Assembly (NCBI GenBank): GCA_016706685.1
Contig: JADJJE010000016.1
Span: 124,001-188,000 of the forward strand
Source of the DNA: Sandaracinaceae bacterium
GTDB lineage: Bacteria; Myxococcota_A; Polyangia; Polyangiales; Houyiibacteriaceae
DNA length: 64,000 bases
Reading direction: 5' to 3'
The notes beneath the pieces were generated by a model. The model saw only the letters and a program-made list of their open reading frames with translations. It was not told the DNA's origin and did no database searches. The position numbers and the translations under genes were made by a program. Of this stretch, positions 18,495 to 31,590 are shown piece after piece; position 1 is the first letter of the stretch, and each line of letters begins with the position of its first letter.

Positions 18495-19748
18495 CTACTC
18501 GATGCGGATCTGCTTCAGCCGCCGGTTGACGTCGCGCGCCAGGGTCAGCTCTTGGTCCCGAGGCAGCGTGGTGGTGGCAGAGAACAGCGCGAACGCGGCC
18601 AGCTCGTGCAGGGCCTGGTGCAGCGCGTCCACCGGGCTGTCTTGCTCCACGCCCATGAGGGCCTGGGTGATGACGCTGGCGTCCACGCAGCCGAAGTCGT
18701 CCATGCCCTCACCGAAGAAGGGCCCGTAGCCGCTGCCGTCGATCCACGCGTCCAACGTCTGGCGCGTCTGCGCCACCCCGCCGTAGGTGGCCACCGCGAT
18801 GAAGATGTCTTGCATGACCTCGTTGAACGCCGCGACCAGCCGCTTCACGGTGTCCGTGTCGATGTTGGAGGCGCGCCGCAGCGTGATCATCTTCGCTTGC
18901 AGCAAGTGATAGACGGCCTTGGTGGTGGCGAACTCGCCGTGCCCGGTCATGCGGGCCAGCTCGTCGATGGTGCGCCGCCCGTCGCACACGGCCATGAGCG
19001 CCTCGGCGGCCTGGTCCAGCTTCTTGGGCGGCGGCGCGTCCGGCACCGGGACCGGGCACATCTGGTTGCTGGGGATGCGCTCACGGAACAGCGCCATCTC
19101 GTCGATGCGCTGCACGCCCTCCATGAGCAGCCCGTGGATCTGCATGTGCATCTGGATGCCCAGCGGCTCCTCTGCGTCCGTGGGCAGGTGGAACACGTAG
19201 TGCCCCTCACCGGCCAGCAGCGCGCCGTGGAAGACCTCCACCGACTGCTTCTGCAGGAACTGGAAGAGCTGCGCCGAGTCGATGATGCCGCGCGCCACCA
19301 GGGTCTCGCCGAAGCGTTCTTCCGGGGAGAGGTCCTGCAGCACCCGCTCGAGGTCACGCCGGGAGATGCCACCCGCGCGGAAGATGACCTCGCCCAGACG
19401 GTCGTCGCTGGAGGAGCTGGCCGCTCCCTTGAGGGCGCCCTGGTCGAACAGCAGGCGCCGCTCCCAGGTGGGCGTGGCCACCAACAGCTCCCCGCGCCAG
19501 TTGGCGGTGGCGATGACGTTGATGACCTCCATGACGGTCATGCGCGTGACGATCTCGCCTGCCATCAGGACACGCGGGCGCGCCTCCACGCCGAGCGATG
19601 CGTCCCCGAACAGGAGCAGCCCGGGCGACGCCACGGCCAGATTGTACGAGCCGGCGAAGCGCTTGAGGGCTGGGCCACCGGTCGCGGAGCTGCGCACGAC
19701 CCCGCTGGGTTCGATCACGAGATCGGCTTCATCAACCACGGGCGGCAT
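18495..19748 (-). CDS. DUF4388 (PatA N-terminal-like) protein
   Basis: 417 residues. The first 150 carry a DUF4388/PatA-N type domain (MTVMEVINVIATANWRGELL, LLFDQGALKGAASSSSDDRLGEVIF, then RFGETLVARGIIDSAQLFQFL and VFHGALLAGEGHYVFHLP). Such domains are frequent in myxobacteria, where they often accompany response regulators and gliding or polarity proteins. Residues 200-300 include RTIDELARMTGHGEFATTKAVYHLLQ, a winged-helix-like element. There is no signal peptide. Its exact role is unknown. It is divergent from fabD across 78 bp. Confidence 0.7.
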   Translation of the reverse strand: MPPVVDEADLVIEPSGVVRSSATGGPALKRFAGSYNLAVASPGLLLFGDASLGVEARPRVLMAGEIVTRMTVMEVINVIATANWRGELLVATPTWERRLLFDQGALKGAASSSSDDRLGEVIFRAGGISRRDLERVLQDLSPEERFGETLVARGIIDSAQLFQFLQKQSVEVFHGALLAGEGHYVFHLPTDAEEPLGIQMHMQIHGLLMEGVQRIDEMALFRERIPSNQMCPVPVPDAPPPKKLDQAAEALMAVCDGRRTIDELARMTGHGEFATTKAVYHLLQAKMITLRRASNIDTDTVKRLVAAFNEVMQDIFIAVATYGGVAQTRQTLDAWIDGSGYGPFFGEGMDDFGCVDASVITQALMGVEQDSPVDALHQALHELAAFALFSATTTLPRDQELTLARDVNRRLKQIRIE

Positions 19749-19826
19749 AGTAGTGCAGCGAGCGCGCGCGGGGCAACGTTCGTACGCGGACTTCTCGCGT
19801 CTCGGCGACGTGTGCTATCGCAGGGC

Positions 19827-20765
19827 ATGTCCAAGATCGCGTGGGTGTTTCCGGGGCAAGGGAGTCAGTCCGTCGGTATGGGGCGCGACGCCTTCGATGC
19901 GTCGCCGGCGGCACGGTTGGTGTTCGAAGCAGCCGACGCTGCGCTGGGCGAGTCACTGAGCGGCCTGTGCTTCGAGGGACCGGCGGACGCGCTGTCGCTC
20001 ACGGCCAACACGCAGCCCGCCATCTTGACCACGTCCATCGCGCTGCTGCGAGCGCTCGAAGAAGCCGGCCCGCTGCCCGTGGACGTCATGGCTGGACACT
20101 CGCTGGGAGAGTACTCCGCTCACGTGGCTGCCGGCACGCTGCGCTTCGACGACGCGGTGCGCGTGGTGCGGCAGCGGGGGCTCTTCATGCAGGAGGCCGT
20201 GCCCGTGGGAACCGGCGCCATGGCCGCTGTGCTCAAAGCGGAGCGCGAGCTGGTGGAGCGCGTGTGTGCCGGCATCGACGCGGTGGTGGAGCCCGTGAAC
20301 TTCAACTCGCCCGGACAGATCGTCATTGCGGGCAGCGTCGAGGGCGTCCAGCGCGCGAGCGAAGCCCTGACCGCCGAGAAGGCCCGCGTCATGGCGCTCC
20401 CGGTGAGCGCGCCGTTCCACTCGAGCTTGATGCGGCCCGCGGAGGAGCGCCTGGCGCCGCTGCTGGACGCGCTCACCTTTGCCGACCCGCGTGTGCCCGT
20501 GTACGTGAATGTAGACGCGGCCCCCGTCACGGCAGGGGCGGCGGCGCGCGATGCCTTGGTGCGGCAGGTCAGCCGGGCCGTGCGCTGGGACGAGGCGGTG
20601 GTGGCGATGATCGCGGCCGGTGTCAGCGTGTTCGTGGAGGTCGGCCCAGGCAAGGTGCTGAGCGGGCTGCTGAAGCGCATCGACAAGAACGCCACGGCCA
20701 TCTCGGTGCAGAGCATGGCGGACGTGGGCGCGGCGCGTGAGGCTCTCCTCGCGGCGCGCAGCTGA
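19827..20765 (+). CDS. fabD: Malonyl-CoA:ACP transacylase
   Basis: 312 residues from the ATG at 19827; the much longer upstream open frame is antisense to the DUF4388 gene and is ignored. It transfers malonyl from CoA to acyl carrier protein for fatty acid synthesis. The nucleophile is S92 in GHSLGEYSAH and the catalytic His is H198 in SAPFHSSLM. The N-terminal VFPGQGSQ and the VEVGPGKVLSGL motif near 270 are typical. No other fab genes are adjacent, so this copy stands apart from a fab cluster. Confidence 0.93.
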   Translation: MSKIAWVFPGQGSQSVGMGRDAFDASPAARLVFEAADAALGESLSGLCFEGPADALSLTANTQPAILTTSIALLRALEEAGPLPVDVMAGHSLGEYSAHVAAGTLRFDDAVRVVRQRGLFMQEAVPVGTGAMAAVLKAERELVERVCAGIDAVVEPVNFNSPGQIVIAGSVEGVQRASEALTAEKARVMALPVSAPFHSSLMRPAEERLAPLLDALTFADPRVPVYVNVDAAPVTAGAAARDALVRQVSRAVRWDEAVVAMIAAGVSVFVEVGPGKVLSGLLKRIDKNATAISVQSMADVGAAREALLAARS

Positions 20766-20811
20766 CGCACGTCCCTGGGCGGCACCCCTCACCATTCGCG
20801 GACACCTACAT

Positions 20812-20839
20812 TTGACGCATGGTCGGAATGCGTCATAAG
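20812..20839 (+). promoter_or_regulatory. Candidate promoter overlapping a perfect palindrome upstream of hppA
   Basis: TTGACG (20812-20817) and CATAAG (20834-20839) are separated by 16 bp and resemble a sigma-70 type promoter. The same DNA carries TGACGCAT (20813-20820) and its exact complement ATGCGTCA (20828-20835) with a 7-bp spacer, so a dimeric regulator would cover both promoter boxes. It leaves a leader of about 60-70 bases before the hppA start. Confidence 0.5.
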
Positions 20840-20908
20840 CCGGTCGCGTCTGCGGGTGCCATCCGGCCCCGTTCTCCTCACCCCGAACCCCTTACGGGAA
20901 CAGGTAAA

Positions 20909-23257
<2,349 letters not shown>

Positions 23258-23281
23258 GGCCCGGCGCTGCTTTCGTGGAGA

Positions 23282-23310
23282 GGCCGTCCTTCGGGGCGGC
23301 CTTCTTCGTT
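23282..23310 (+). terminator. Intrinsic terminator after hppA
   Basis: GGCCGTCC (23282-23289) and GGGCGGCC (23294-23301) form an 8-bp stem (one G-T pair) closed by a TTCG tetraloop, followed by the T-rich TTCTTCGTT. It lies 25 bp after the hppA stop and before the convergent MBL hydrolase gene. Confidence 0.8.
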
Positions 23311-23325
23311 CCGTCGGTCGCGCCG

Positions 23326-23958
23326 TTAGAGGAAAGGGTTGTGCCGCCGCTCGTCGCCGATGCGCGTGACCGGGCCGTGCCCCGCGATGACCAGCGTGTC
23401 GTCCGGCAGCGTCAGCAGCTTGTCTTCGATGGACTTCAGGATCAGGCGCCCGTCACCACCCCAGAGATCCGTGCGGCCGATGCCTCCGCGGAAGAGCGTG
23501 TCGCCCGCGAGCAGGAGCGGGGTCTCGCCCTCCACCAGGAAGCACAGGCTGCCGGGCGTGTGACCCGGCGTGTGCAGCACACCGGCCTCCACGGTGCCGG
23601 CATGAACGCTGTCCTGGTCCTTCAGGAAGCGGTCCACCTCGGGCAGCTTGGGCGCCTTCATCGGCACGCCGAACGCGTTCAGCTGCATCTGCAGGTCGTT
23701 GTACAGGAAGAGGTCACCCTCGTGCAGCATGGTGGGCGCCGAGGTGGCCGCCTGGACCAGGTGCGTGGCCCCACAGTGGTCGAAGTGCGCGTGCGTGTGG
23801 ATGATGGCCACGCAGCGCAGCCCCTTGGCCGCGAGCCGCGCGAGGATCTTGTCCGCCTCGCCGCCCGGGTCACACACGATGGCCTCGCCTCGCTCGAGGT
23901 CACCCACGATGACGCAGTTGCAGCCCAGCGGGGCCACGGGGAAGTGCTCGACGTACAT
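23326..23958 (-). CDS. MBL-fold hydrolase, glyoxalase II-like
   Basis: 210 residues of the metallo-beta-lactamase fold. The zinc ligands show as HTHAHFDHCG (HxHxDH), then a His in HTPGHTPGS, an Asp in LLAGDTLFRGGIGRTD, and a last His in VIAGHGPVT. The short length, without the C-terminal substrate domain of classical glyoxalase II, matches YcbL-like enzymes that hydrolyse thioesters such as S-lactoylglutathione. It is cytosolic. The neighbouring MYXO-CTERM-like gene ends only 9 bp from its start. Confidence 0.88.
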   Translation of the reverse strand: MYVEHFPVAPLGCNCVIVGDLERGEAIVCDPGGEADKILARLAAKGLRCVAIIHTHAHFDHCGATHLVQAATSAPTMLHEGDLFLYNDLQMQLNAFGVPMKAPKLPEVDRFLKDQDSVHAGTVEAGVLHTPGHTPGSLCFLVEGETPLLLAGDTLFRGGIGRTDLWGGDGRLILKSIEDKLLTLPDDTLVIAGHGPVTRIGDERRHNPFL

Positions 23959-23967
23959 GGCCGGGAT

Positions 23968-24762
23968 CTAGCGCGAGCGCCGGCGACGAGCGAGCAGCAG
24001 CGCCCCGAAGACCATCAGCAGCGCCGCACCGGGGGTGCCTCGGAGCGCACCCGCGGAGCAGCCGCCACCGCCTTGGAACCCGACGCCGGGGTTGACGCCG
24101 CCGCCCAGGTCCACGGCCGGGCCCTGGTCCACGGTGGTGGATCCACCGTCGTCGGTGCCCAGGTCTTCGTCCACGCCCAGGTCCCCAATGGGGATGACGC
24201 CGCCGTCGACGGGCGGCTCGATGGGCCGCGAGCACTCCTCGCCGTCGTTGGCGTTGCTGATGCCGTCGCCGTCACAGTCGCCCGCCGCCAGGCTCAGCCG
24301 CCCCGACACGCTGGTGTTGAAGCACCCGAGCACGGACTGGAACGTGGGCGTGGTGTTGGGGGTGCAGAAGTTGTAGGCGCGCGGCACCGTCGACGACCAC
24401 GTGCAGACTCGGATGTCCCCCAACACGGGGCTGCAGTTCCGCGGCGACGCGTTATCGCGGACCGGGCAATCGTCGTCTGTGTCGCAGCAGAAGATCTCGA
24501 AGGGCAGCTGACGGGGCGGCTCGATGCACACCGACAGGCCGCCGTTGACGGCGGCGCACGTCAAGCCGTCGCAGTCGATCGTCCCCTGGCACTCGATGGC
24601 CTCGGTGCACGACAGCACCGTTACGCCAGCGTCCCGCGTGACCTCCAGGAACGAAGTGTGTGCGCGCGCCGGTGCGGCCAGGAGCCCCACCGCCGAGAGA
24701 GCGAGACTGCCCCACACGAGCCCGAGCCCGGCGCGGCGACCAACAAGCGAAGCCAAAGTCAT
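23968..24762 (-). CDS. Exported protein with MYXO-CTERM-like sorting tail
   Basis: 264 residues from the ATG at 24762; the open frame continues to 25434, but the signal peptide begins at MTLASLVGRR. After the signal (GLLAAPARA) comes a Cys-rich domain (CTEAIECQGTIDCDGLTC, then CCDTDDDCP), a short calcium-loop-like stretch GDCDGDGISNANDG, and a Gly/Asp linker. The C-terminus has GGGGCSAG, a hydrophobic helix and RRRRSR. That is the pattern of the MYXO-CTERM surface-anchoring signal, where the Cys is thought to be processed and lipidated. It is therefore probably a surface protein. The repeat element at 24834-24973 lies just upstream. Confidence 0.78.
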   Translation of the reverse strand: MTLASLVGRRAGLGLVWGSLALSAVGLLAAPARAHTSFLEVTRDAGVTVLSCTEAIECQGTIDCDGLTCAAVNGGLSVCIEPPRQLPFEIFCCDTDDDCPVRDNASPRNCSPVLGDIRVCTWSSTVPRAYNFCTPNTTPTFQSVLGCFNTSVSGRLSLAAGDCDGDGISNANDGEECSRPIEPPVDGGVIPIGDLGVDEDLGTDDGGSTTVDQGPAVDLGGGVNPGVGFQGGGGCSAGALRGTPGAALLMVFGALLLARRRRSR

Positions 24763-25197
24763 GCCCTCATGTTCACGGTACCCAGAGCAAAGCGCAATGC
24801 CCCGGCTGTCCGTCTTGCCAGGCGATCGATCCGCCGGGGCGGGGTGGGGGTCGCGGCGGGCACGGACGCGCTGGCGCGTCCTGTCGGGACTCCCTGGAAA
24901 TCGGCACTTCGCTGCGCGCTGCGTTTGATTTCCGGGTCCCCCCACGCCCTTGCTGACCCCCACCCCGCCCCGGCTGCTGCTCGCGTCTCGGGCGCATGCA
25001 GGGGGCATCGGCTGTGCCCGACGTGGACCGCGTCGGGATCCGGAGGCGCGGCTGGGCTCGACGGACGGGGGTGCGCTGGATCTGGCGGGTGGGACCTGCA
25101 CGAGGGCCTCATCGTTCGTGAACACAGGTGCTCCGTGGGGTAGTGTACTGGGGCTGATTCGGCCGAGCGGTGCCGCCTCAGAGAGTGGGAGTCCCCT
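24763..25197. other. Intergenic region holding palindromic element copy A
   Basis: 435 bp between the divergent MYXO-CTERM-like gene and the small lipoprotein-like gene. It contains the 140-bp palindromic element at 24834-24973. The remaining sequence shows no gene. A GGGAG motif just before 25198 serves as ribosome binding site for the next gene. Confidence 0.6.
24834..24973 (-). repeat. Palindromic element, copy A (140 bp)
   Basis: The ends are perfect 19-bp inverted repeats: CCGGGGCGGGGTGGGGGTC at 24834-24852 and its exact complement at 24955-24973. Inside are a hairpin GGACGCG/CGCGTCC (24864-24881) and a longer stem GGAAATC (24896-24902) with GATTTCC (24927-24933). The reverse complement aligns over the whole length with copy B at 25948-26085: by hand, 11 substitutions and one 2-base gap, about 92% identity. 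No protein-coding character is seen. The size, terminal inverted repeats and nested stems resemble REP/BIME or MITE-type elements. Confidence 0.85.
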
Positions 25198-25701
25198 GTG
25201 CGCCTGAGACGACGAGCGTCCTTCACTACCGGGTTCCTCTTCGTGCTTGCGTGCGTCGACGAGCCCACCGACCCGATGTCCGAGAGCGGCGTCGACACGG
25301 CGGCGCCGTTGCCTCCGGTGTTCTTCGAGGCCGTCGACGCGGCTCCCGATCCCGGAAGCCTTACGATTCAGGAGGCTGCCGCGCGGATCGTGGAGCTGAC
25401 GGCGATCGCGGACGACGAAGAGTGGGTGTGTCACGGCTACCCAGGTGGCTACAGAACGGTGATGCCGGAGTGTGCTTCGGTGTCCGTGTATTCACCTTCT
25501 GCAGTAGCATCGATGCTTCGAACAGGCCTCAATGAGCAGCGCAGTCTAGAATGCGTCGAGGCCAACGGCTGTGATCCCGCGCGATACTCCGTGGGATGCG
25601 CCGCCGTCGACAGTTGGCTGGCCAATCTCCCCAACCGGCTGTTCGACCTCGAGTCCGTCGATGACATCGCGGCCTACGCAGACTGTCGACCACTTCCATA
25701 G
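25198..25701 (+). CDS. Small putative lipoprotein of unknown function
   Basis: 167 residues from a GTG at 25198 with a GGGAG ribosome binding site. The N-terminus (basic MRLRRR, then FTTGFLFVLACVDEP) looks like a lipoprotein signal with Cys 19 as possible lipidation site, although the -2 Leu is not ideal. The mature part has eight further Cys residues (as in WVCHGYPGG, LECVEANGCD, VGCAAVD, YADCRPLP), suggesting an extracytoplasmic disulphide-bonded fold. I do not recognise a family. It is the only gene between the two inverted palindromic elements, and its codon use (AGA, TTC/TTT, CTA) is more relaxed than its neighbours'. Confidence 0.55.
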   Translation: MRLRRRASFTTGFLFVLACVDEPTDPMSESGVDTAAPLPPVFFEAVDAAPDPGSLTIQEAAARIVELTAIADDEEWVCHGYPGGYRTVMPECASVSVYSPSAVASMLRTGLNEQRSLECVEANGCDPARYSVGCAAVDSWLANLPNRLFDLESVDDIAAYADCRPLP

Positions 25702-26130
25702 GCAGCCGCCTTCGGAATGCACCGTACACGCATGTGTCTCAGCCGCGTTGAGCTCCGAGCGCAGCGTGCCTGACAGCATTGAACCGTGCTGGAGAGTCTG
25801 ACGGGGCAGGTTTGGCACCCGCGAGAGCGCCCAGCGCGTCTCGTTCGGATCCCAGTCCGACTCGGCGCGCCCTCCATCGAAGCGGTCACTGCAGGGCCAA
25901 GTAGCGCTTCGCCGAGCTCAGCTGCGCAGTCCAAGCGCTCGCAGCAGCCGGGGCGGGGCTGGGGTCAGCAAGGGCGTGGGGGGACCCGGAAAAGAAACGG
26001 AGCGAAGCGAAGTGCGCTTTTCCAGGGAGTCCCGACAGGACGCGCCAGCGCGTCCGTGCCCGCCGCGACCCCTGCCCCGCCCCGGCCTCACGATCACCTC
26101 GCACCGCGCCACCCACCAAGTCGCCAGAAG
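25702..26130. other. Intergenic region holding palindromic element copy B
   Basis: 429 bp between the small lipoprotein-like gene and the 3' end of fur. It contains the palindromic element at 25948-26085. A 16-bp copy of the fur 3' end at 25888-25903, in inverted orientation, lies beside it. No gene is supported here. Confidence 0.6.
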
Positions 26131-26147
26131 TTACTTGGCCCTGCAGT
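25888..26147. repeat. 16-bp inverted repeat flanking element B, overlapping the fur 3' end
   Basis: ACTGCAGGGCCAAGTA at 25888-25903 is the exact complement of 26132-26147, which encodes the last codons of fur (CRAK) up to the first two bases of its stop. The arms are 228 bp apart and enclose element B. A perfect 16-bp match at this distance is unlikely by chance and looks like an inverted duplication made during a rearrangement or insertion. Confidence 0.65.
25948..26085 (+). repeat. Palindromic element, copy B (138 bp)
   Basis: The terminal inverted repeats are 25948-25966 and 26067-26085 (18 of 19 paired). The internal stem is GGAAAAG (25988-25994) with CTTTTCC (26017-26023). Copy A has GGAAATC/GATTTCC here, so two base pairs changed on both sides together. 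In the outer arms copy A has a T-A pair where copy B has C-G, a third compensatory change. Orientation is opposite to copy A, and the two bracket 974 bp with one gene. Confidence 0.85.
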
Positions 26148-26577
26148 CCGCGCAGATCCCGTAGAGCTCGTGCTTGTGGCGCCGCAGCTCGAAGCCGTAG
26201 CTGCGCGCCAGCGCCTCCTGCAGGCGCTCGATCTCGTCGTCCTCGAACTCCACGATCTTGTTGCAGGTCTGGCAGATCAGGTGGTCGTGGTGCTCGCCCT
26301 CGTCGGCCACTTCGTAGCGTGAGATGCCGTCGCCGAAGTGGCGCTCGAAGGCGAGGCCGCTGTCCTTCAACAGCTTGAGCGTGCGGTAGACCGTGGCGTA
26401 CCCCACACCTTGGTCGATGGCGCGCACCTTCTCGAGCATGTCCTCGATGCTGAGGTGGCCAACGCTCTTGAAGAAGATGTCCGAGACGAGGCGCCGCTGA
26501 GCCGTGCTGCGCAGGCCCTCGCGGTCCATGTACTCGATCAGGCGATCCTTCAGCTCTTCGGTGTTGCGGTTCGGCAC
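26131..26577 (-). CDS. Fur-family metal-dependent repressor
   Basis: 148 residues, the standard Fur length. The winged helix (residues about 15-85) includes the recognition helix GVGYATVYRTLKLL. The metal region has HHDHLICQTC (96-105), with C102 and C105, and a second pair C142 and C145 in ICADC, together a structural zinc site. The sequence suits Fur (iron) slightly better than PerR or Zur, but metal specificity cannot be proven. The gene starts 26 bp from a divergent membrane protein gene, so their promoters must overlap. Confidence 0.9.
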   Translation of the reverse strand: MPNRNTEELKDRLIEYMDREGLRSTAQRRLVSDIFFKSVGHLSIEDMLEKVRAIDQGVGYATVYRTLKLLKDSGLAFERHFGDGISRYEVADEGEHHDHLICQTCNKIVEFEDDEIERLQEALARSYGFELRRHKHELYGICADCRAK

Positions 26578-26603
26578 GGTGACTCACCCCGGTCTACGGT
26601 ACG

Positions 26604-28181
26604 ATGCCCGAGTTGTCTACCATGGAACCCAGCCCCGCCGGAGAAGAGCAAGAGCCCGAGTCGCCGCCCAAGGAGCTCTGGGGCGCCTCGGACTGGTTGC
26701 TGCGCGTGGTGCTGCCAGTGCTGGTGGCCGTGCTCTTCATCGGCGTGCTGTTGTACGAGCGCGGTGCCAGCGACGTGGACCTGCGCGTGTACGCGCCCAC
26801 GCACGTGTCGCCAGGGTCACCGATTCCGGTGCGTGCGTTCGTGTTCGAGGGCATCCGCGGCGCGGAGCTCCCGAGCATCGGCTCACGCCCCATCGCGCTG
26901 TCGTCGCAAGCCATCGAGCCGCCTGCACAGGCGGGTGCGCCGCTGACGGCCTCCCAGGTGGCCGGCGCCGAAGGCGGCCTCCCTGCCCGCGCGGAGGAGG
27001 GCGAGCACGTGCTCTTCCTGGCCGCCACGCTGGACGAGGGCGAGCTCGCGCGCGTGCAGCGCCGCGTGCAGGTGACGCGCACCCCGCCGCCCAGCGCGGT
27101 CGCGCAGCGCGTGACCACTTCCGCTCGGGAGTATCAGCCTGGGCCGCTGCGCGCCGAAGCCGGCGCACCCACGTCGCTTCAGCTGGACGCACGCGTGCCA
27201 GCCGGTGTGTGCGTGCCGGAGGTGCCCTGCGAGCTTTGCGTCTGGGTGGGCGGCGAGGTCCCCGCGGCGATCTCAGTGGAGCCCACCGAGGGGGTGGAGG
27301 TGGCCGAGCCGGCCGAGCCCACCACGGGCGTGGCCCGCCTGGTGCTGCTGGTGCGGCGCCTCGAGGCCACGGTCACCCTGCGCGCCACGGTCGATGGGCG
27401 TGTGCTCGCCCGGCGTGCGCTGCAGCTGCCGATGGCGCCCGGCGGGCTCTCGGCCCGGGTGGATCGCGCGGTCGTCCAAGCGGGTGAGTCCGTGCGCCTC
27501 GAGGTCACGGGCGTGGGTGGGCCGGCCCCAGCCGCCGTGAACGTCTACCGTGGCGGCCACTGGGTGGTGGCCACCTCCATCGCTGGCGACGACGACGCGC
27601 CCGAGGGCGGGCTGGTGCTGCCTCCGCTCGAGCCCGGCGTTCACCACATCCAGGCGCAATCCTCGGCGTTCGATCCACAGGGCTCGGGCGTGGCCGTGGT
27701 GTGCGCCTACCCCGCCGGCGACACGGCCGAAGCGTGCCTCCTCGCGCTCACGGGCGACACGCGCGTGCGCTCGCGCAACGACGCCTTCGCGGAGCAGCTG
27801 CGCGCTGGCGCCACGCTGGCGGACCGCGACACGTCGTTTCGCTTCCTCGCCCACGAGCATGCGCGCGACCTCTTCGCCCTGCCCTTCCCGTCGAGTGGCA
27901 TCGAGCAAGTGGCCTACGGCGTGGACGAGCGCGTCAGCTGGAGCCGCATCGTGGTGGCCATCGCCATCATCCTCATGGGGTTGGTCGCCGCATCCATCGT
28001 GCTGCGCCGCGCGCGCGAAGGAGCCAACCTGGCAGACGCCGTGCTACGCGAGGCCGGGTCCACCGAGGGCGAGCGCGACGAGACACGCGGGCGTCTCAGC
28101 CGTGGCACGTGGCTCGCGGCGCTGGCCGTGCTGGCCGCCTTCGTGCTGGTCGCGATGATGGTGCTGAGCCGAGGGATGTAG
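26604..28181 (+). CDS. Membrane protein with large extracytoplasmic domain, unknown function
   Basis: 525 residues (ATG 26604; ATG 26622 is an equally possible start). It has one membrane helix at residues 31-51, then about 400 residues of beta-rich sequence with Ig-like strands (VYAPTHVSPGSPIPVRAFVFEG, SVRLEVTGVGGPAPAAVNVYRGGHWV). Two helices near the C-terminus follow: SRIVVAIAIILMGLVAASIVL and a final WLAALAVLAAFVLVAMMVL. The middle should lie outside the cytoplasm. A family could not be named. It precedes secA by 91 bp on the same strand and may be cotranscribed with it. Confidence 0.6.
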   Translation: MPELSTMEPSPAGEEQEPESPPKELWGASDWLLRVVLPVLVAVLFIGVLLYERGASDVDLRVYAPTHVSPGSPIPVRAFVFEGIRGAELPSIGSRPIALSSQAIEPPAQAGAPLTASQVAGAEGGLPARAEEGEHVLFLAATLDEGELARVQRRVQVTRTPPPSAVAQRVTTSAREYQPGPLRAEAGAPTSLQLDARVPAGVCVPEVPCELCVWVGGEVPAAISVEPTEGVEVAEPAEPTTGVARLVLLVRRLEATVTLRATVDGRVLARRALQLPMAPGGLSARVDRAVVQAGESVRLEVTGVGGPAPAAVNVYRGGHWVVATSIAGDDDAPEGGLVLPPLEPGVHHIQAQSSAFDPQGSGVAVVCAYPAGDTAEACLLALTGDTRVRSRNDAFAEQLRAGATLADRDTSFRFLAHEHARDLFALPFPSSGIEQVAYGVDERVSWSRIVVAIAIILMGLVAASIVLRRAREGANLADAVLREAGSTEGERDETRGRLSRGTWLAALAVLAAFVLVAMMVLSRGM

Positions 28182-28272
28182 CGAGAATCGTTCGCGTTTG
28201 GGCGTGCCCTTGCGCCCGTCCCGGCCTCGACTTAGCTTGCAGCCTTTCCTGGCTATTGGAGCGACTTTCACG

Positions 28273-31561
<3,289 letters not shown>

Positions 31562-31563
<2 letters not shown>

Positions 31564-31583
31564 GCGGCGACGCGGAGCCGCTC
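31562..31583 (+). terminator. Hairpin at the secA 3' end
   Basis: GAGCGGC (31562-31568, overlapping the TGA stop) pairs with GCCGCTC (31577-31583) around an 8-base loop. A C-rich/G-rich stretch follows in the 27-bp gap to the convergent gene. No T-tract is present, so termination may be factor-assisted. Confidence 0.4.
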
Positions 31584-31590
31584 CCCCGGG

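Noticed and set aside
24759..25298. Minus-strand frame through palindromic element A
   Set aside because: Its sequence is dictated by the palindrome and GC content; no start signal and no coding character.
25786..26322. Plus-strand frame through element B into fur antisense
   Set aside because: Its peptide is derived from the repeat element and the antisense of fur.
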